A stretch of DNA of 64,000 bases from Sciscionella sediminilitoris (GTDB taxonomy: Bacteria > Actinomycetota > Actinomycetes > Mycobacteriales > Pseudonocardiaceae): contig NZ_JALM01000051.1 of assembly GCF_000737195.2 (NCBI RefSeq), forward strand, positions 1 through 64,000, given 5' to 3'. Positions 60,799 through 64,000 of the stretch are shown here, piece after piece. Numbering within the stretch: the stretch's first letter is position 1; each line of letters starts with the position of its first letter. Below the pieces are notes generated by a model that saw nothing but the letters and a program-made list of their open reading frames with translations, was not told where the DNA came from and made no database searches. Position numbers and translations under genes: made by a program.

Positions 60799-61608
60799 GT
60801 GCTGACCGTTTCCACCGTGAATGTCAATGGACTGCGTGCCGCCGCGAAGAAGGGCTACCGCGAATGGCTCGCCGGGACCAAGGCGGATGTCGTGTGCCTG
60901 CAGGAAGTGCGCGCCACCGCCGACCAGCTGCCCGCCGAGGTGCGTGAACCCGAGGGCTGGCGCACCGTGCTGCACGCTCCCGCCGCGGCCAAGGGCCGGG
61001 CCGGAGTGATGATCCTGGCGCGGCGTAAGGCACTCGAGACCAGGATCGGCTTCGACGCCGAGGAGTTCGCCGACGCCGGGCGCTACGTCGAGATCACCCT
61101 GCCCACCACGATCATCGGTTCGCTCTACCTGCCGAGCGGAGACGTCGGCACCCCGCGCCAGGACGAGAAGGAACGGTTCATGGAGGCGTTCCAGCCGTAT
61201 CTCGCCGACCTGCGCAAGCGAGCCGAGTCCGAGGGGCGCGAGGCACTCGTCTGCGGCGACTGGAACATCGCCCACCGCAAGGAGGACCTGAAGAACTGGC
61301 GCGGCAACCAGGGCGCGGCCGGGTTCCTTCCCGAGGAGCGCGCCTGGCTCGACTCCATCTACGACGAGCTCGGCTACACCGACATCGGCCGGGCCGCGCA
61401 GCCCGAAGGTGAGGGACCGTACTCCTGGTGGTCCTACCGCGGGAGGGCCTTCGACAACGACTCCGGCTGGCGCATCGACCTGCACGTGGCCACCCCCGGA
61501 CTCGCCGCGGCCGCGCGCTCCGCCGTCGTCGAACGGGCCCCGAGCCACGAGGAACGCTGGTCCGACCATGCCCCGGTGACGGTGCGCTACGACTTCCCCA
61601 AGCAGTAG
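60799..61608 (+). CDS. xth: Exodeoxyribonuclease III / AP endonuclease
   Basis: Protein of 269 residues repairing abasic sites. The EEP-fold residues are visible: NVNGLR, catalytic Glu in CLQEVRA, DWNIAH (Asp-x-Asn) and SDHAPV (Asp-His). GTG 60799 gives the family N-terminus. A -10-like TACGCT (60786-60791) puts the transcript start on the GTG, so the mRNA is probably leaderless. The in-frame upstream start overlaps that promoter. Confidence 0.95.
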   Translation: MLTVSTVNVNGLRAAAKKGYREWLAGTKADVVCLQEVRATADQLPAEVREPEGWRTVLHAPAAAKGRAGVMILARRKALETRIGFDAEEFADAGRYVEITLPTTIIGSLYLPSGDVGTPRQDEKERFMEAFQPYLADLRKRAESEGREALVCGDWNIAHRKEDLKNWRGNQGAAGFLPEERAWLDSIYDELGYTDIGRAAQPEGEGPYSWWSYRGRAFDNDSGWRIDLHVATPGLAAAARSAVVERAPSHEERWSDHAPVTVRYDFPKQ

Positions 61609-61628
61609 CGGCGAGATCTTCTCGCACC

Positions 61629-62216
61629 GTGGACAAGGTACTGATAGCGCTGATCTCCGGCGGGGTCACGCTCCTGACCAGCCTGGCCACCATGCTCATC
61701 AGCAACCGGCGAGCCGACCGGCGGCTGGTGCGCCAGCTCGCGCACGAACGCGATCGCGACCGGGACAACCATCACCACGAAGGAACACTGGAACGCGAGA
61801 AGTACTTCCTCGACAAACGCTGGTCCTTCTACGGCGAACTGCTGGAGGCCGTCAACGAGTACCGCAGGGGCTACCGGAAGCTGGTCGAAACCGTCGAGCA
61901 GCGCACGCGAACGGGCGGTAAACTCCCGGACACCGCTGTGTTGATCAGCCGCTCGGAGGGCGTGTTCATCCGGGTACTTCCGCTGCAGGACACGGCAGCC
62001 ATCCTGGGCTGCACCGACATAGCCGGGAAAGTGAAGGCCTATGCCGACGCCGTGGCCGTGTCCACCACCCGCCTGATCGAGTTCATCGAAAGCCGGTCAC
62101 CCGAGATGGATCGCGAATGGCTGTTCTACATCGAACTCGAGGTCAACCATTCGCGCGCGAACATCATCGAGGCCGTGCGCGCCGATATCGAGAACCTGCG
62201 CGCCTCCGCCCGATAG
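61629..62216 (+). CDS. Hypothetical membrane-anchored protein
   Basis: Protein of 195 residues starting at GTG, 20 bp after xth. One N-terminal membrane helix (VLIALISGGVTLLTSLATMLI) is followed by a strongly charged helical segment (RRADRRLVRQLAHERDRDRD) and then helices containing KRWSFYGELLEAVNEY. The rest is probably cytosolic. No family recognised. It may be co-transcribed with xth. Confidence 0.72.
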   Translation: MDKVLIALISGGVTLLTSLATMLISNRRADRRLVRQLAHERDRDRDNHHHEGTLEREKYFLDKRWSFYGELLEAVNEYRRGYRKLVETVEQRTRTGGKLPDTAVLISRSEGVFIRVLPLQDTAAILGCTDIAGKVKAYADAVAVSTTRLIEFIESRSPEMDREWLFYIELEVNHSRANIIEAVRADIENLRASAR

Positions 62217-62253
62217 CGCGCCGCGCACCCGGCACCGGAGGGCCCTTCCGCGG

Positions 62254-63876
62254 TCAGGCGCTGAGCAGGTCCGCGGCCGCCGCGCGGCGTAGTTTCCCGG
62301 ACGGGGTCTTCGGCAGGGTGCCGACGCCGAGGACGAGCACCTCCATGGGGCGGACACCGACGGCGTCCATGATGCGCGCGGTGACCTCGCGGCCGATGCG
62401 TTCCTGTTCCTCGCTGTCCCCGGCGAGTTTGGATTCGACAGCGACGGCGAAGCGTTCCCGTTTGGTCCCGGCGTCGAGGCGGATGGCGACGGCGTTCCCG
62501 GCGCGCACCCCGGAAACGCTGGTTGCGGCGCGCTCGACATCGGTCGGGTAGATGTTGCGCCCGCCCATGATGATGACGTCCTTGATCCGCCCGCACACGA
62601 CGACCTGTCCGTCGATGGTGTAGCCGAGGTCTCCGGTCGGCAGCCAGCCGTCCTCGGTATGGGTGCGCAGCGGCCCGCGGACGGTGAGGTAGCCGGGCGT
62701 CACGGAGCTCCCGCGCAGCCGCAGTTCGCCCACTTCGCGGTCACCGAGCACGCGCCCCTCGGAATCCACCACGGACACCTCGACCCCGGGCAGTGGGTGC
62801 CCGAGTTTGGGGAACCCGCGCCCGCCTTCGGTGGCGACGGCGCGGTCGTCCCGTTCGAGCTGGTCCGGGTCGACGTGGTCGACGTGGAATCCGGTGCCCG
62901 CCGGGTCGAAGCTGATCGCGAGCGTGCATTCGGCCATGCCGTAGGCGGGGAAGACGCATTCGGCGGGCATACCGAACCGGGCACCACCGGCCACGAACGC
63001 GGCGACGGCGCTCTCGTCGATGGGTTCGGCGCCGTTGAGCGCGATCTTGAGGTGCGAGAGGTCGAATTCCTCCTCGGCGCTGGCCATTCGCTTGCCGACG
63101 ATCGCGTAGGCGAAGTTCGGCGCCGCGGTCACGTTCGCGCGGTACTTGCTCATCAGCCGGGGCCACACGAGCGGCCCGGAGAGGAAATCGGGCGGGGTGA
63201 TCTTGACCAGTTCGATCCCGAAGGTCATCGGGACGGTGAGGAATCCGACCATGCCCATGTCGTGGAACAGCGGCAGCCAGGACATCATCACGTCCGTGGC
63301 CACGTCGATCCCGGACCGTTCGATCATGCCGGTCAGGTTCGCGTACAGGTTCCCGTGGGTGATCCGCACGGCCTTCGGTTCCGCGGTCGAACCGGAGGTC
63401 AGCTGCAGCAGCGCGGTGTCGTCCTCCTCGCGCGGGATGGGCTCGGCGAGCGGTTCCGCGTCGAGTTCGGTGAGCAGCACATACCGGATGCCGTGCTGGT
63501 CGAGCACGTCGGCGATCGCCTCGAAGGGCGCGCCGAGCAGCACGAGTTTCGAGCCGATCATGTTCAGCACGGTCACCGTGTCGTTCGCCCACTCCGCGAG
63601 ATCGGTGCGCTGGGTGGGCTGATGCAGCATCGTCACGCTGCCGCCGGCGAGCCACACCCCCTGCACGGTGGGCGCGATGGAGACCGGTTCGGCGGCGAGC
63701 ACCGCGACGGCGTCCCCGGCCTGCAGCCCGCCCGAGCGCAGCGCACCGGCCGTCCGTTTGGCCTGTTCGTGTACCTCACCCCAGGTGCTGCGGGTGGGGG
63801 TGGACGGTTCACCGGTGACCATTCCCTTGGCCGAGGTGTGCGCCGAACGCACAAGCGTCTCCACGAACCTGCTCAT
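62254..63876 (-). CDS. Fatty acyl-AMP/acyl-CoA ligase (Pks16-like)
   Basis: Protein of 540 residues in the adenylate-forming superfamily. The start MSRFVETLVRSAHTSAKGMVTGEP and overall order resemble mycobacterial Pks16. Motifs: LQLTSGSTAEPKAV (phosphate loop), AYGMAE, TGDLGY and the C-terminal Lys in KTPSGKLRRA. It activates a fatty acid with ATP and passes it to CoA or a carrier protein. ATG 63876 was chosen. No carrier or PKS gene is visible in this window. Confidence 0.92.
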   Translation of the reverse strand: MSRFVETLVRSAHTSAKGMVTGEPSTPTRSTWGEVHEQAKRTAGALRSGGLQAGDAVAVLAAEPVSIAPTVQGVWLAGGSVTMLHQPTQRTDLAEWANDTVTVLNMIGSKLVLLGAPFEAIADVLDQHGIRYVLLTELDAEPLAEPIPREEDDTALLQLTSGSTAEPKAVRITHGNLYANLTGMIERSGIDVATDVMMSWLPLFHDMGMVGFLTVPMTFGIELVKITPPDFLSGPLVWPRLMSKYRANVTAAPNFAYAIVGKRMASAEEEFDLSHLKIALNGAEPIDESAVAAFVAGGARFGMPAECVFPAYGMAECTLAISFDPAGTGFHVDHVDPDQLERDDRAVATEGGRGFPKLGHPLPGVEVSVVDSEGRVLGDREVGELRLRGSSVTPGYLTVRGPLRTHTEDGWLPTGDLGYTIDGQVVVCGRIKDVIIMGGRNIYPTDVERAATSVSGVRAGNAVAIRLDAGTKRERFAVAVESKLAGDSEEQERIGREVTARIMDAVGVRPMEVLVLGVGTLPKTPSGKLRRAAAADLLSA

Positions 63877-64000
63877 GCCCGAAAAGCCTACTGTGCGGTA
63901 GCCGCTGTGTACCCTGCGCGCGAGGACAACACTGGGGTCAGAAATTGTGTGGAATCCACAATTCCTCACTCCATGGTGGGTTCCCGGCTATTCCGCGCGC

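Overview
The window is chromosomal DNA of a high-GC actinobacterium. Evidence is the strong G/C bias at third codon positions, frequent GTG and some TTG starts, many GTGA/ATGA overlaps, F420-linked enzymes, an acyl ligase resembling mycobacterial Pks16, and the trpS-yihY and prs-glmU neighbourhoods. The gene mix suggests a member of the Pseudonocardiaceae, near Amycolatopsis or Saccharomonospora, but this is inferred from gene content only. I see no transposase, integrase, phage module or CRISPR array.

Layout. 1-9.4 kb: the N-terminus of a PBP4-type carboxypeptidase beside ppa, a MarR regulator divergent from an LRR-Roc-COR (Roco) GTPase, a SnoaL/TetR/NmrA trio, a universal stress protein coupled to a class III nucleotide cyclase, and an acidic conserved protein. 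9.7-12.4 kb: a small type VII-secretion-like operon made of an EspC/WXG-like helical protein, a WXG-NlpC/P60 hydrolase, two YbaB-like proteins, and a 54-residue protein whose C-terminal tail matches that of the second YbaB-like protein. 12.3-23.1 kb: an MFS transporter, adenosine deaminase, a coiled-coil protein, and a six-gene nucleoside uptake and salvage operon (bmpA, ATPase, two permeases, cdd, deoA). That operon carries an unusual 80-bp insert between the permeases.

23.4-29.2 kb: sdhCDAB, a DUF3800 protein and a DacA-type carboxypeptidase. 29.2-34.5 kb: an apparent F420-linked metabolic cluster, transcribed leftward as gntR, LLM oxidoreductase, transglutaminase-like protein, aldehyde dehydrogenase and NADPH:F420 oxidoreductase. 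A small ABM monooxygenase diverges from it behind a TTGACA-N17-TATAAC promoter that carries GntR-type palindromes. 34.5-46.2 kb: a PCMT-like methyltransferase, yihY, trpS, two small membrane proteins, an MHS transporter, pth, rplY, prs, glmU, a diguanylate cyclase and tRNA-Gln.

46.4-56.8 kb: an acyl-CoA desaturase with tandem operator-like repeats, a TetR/enoyl-CoA hydratase pair, an APC permease divergent from a class III aminotransferase, a secreted propeller-like protein, a spermidine-synthase-like protein, mdh, a DUF3017-like protein and folD. 57-64 kb: a 675-residue protein ending in a TNT-type NAD+ glycohydrolase domain, icd, a short transcribed-looking interval, xth, a membrane-anchored hypothetical protein and a fatty-acyl-AMP/CoA ligase.

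Most of the window is housekeeping: TCA enzymes, nucleotide and cell-wall precursor supply, translation. The parts I judge least described are the tail-sharing T7SS-like operon, the F420 cluster, the TNT protein with its unusual N-terminal half, and three non-coding structures: the 80-bp operon insert, a 0.2-kb element with 13-bp terminal inverted repeats, and a 34-bp palindrome upstream of folD.
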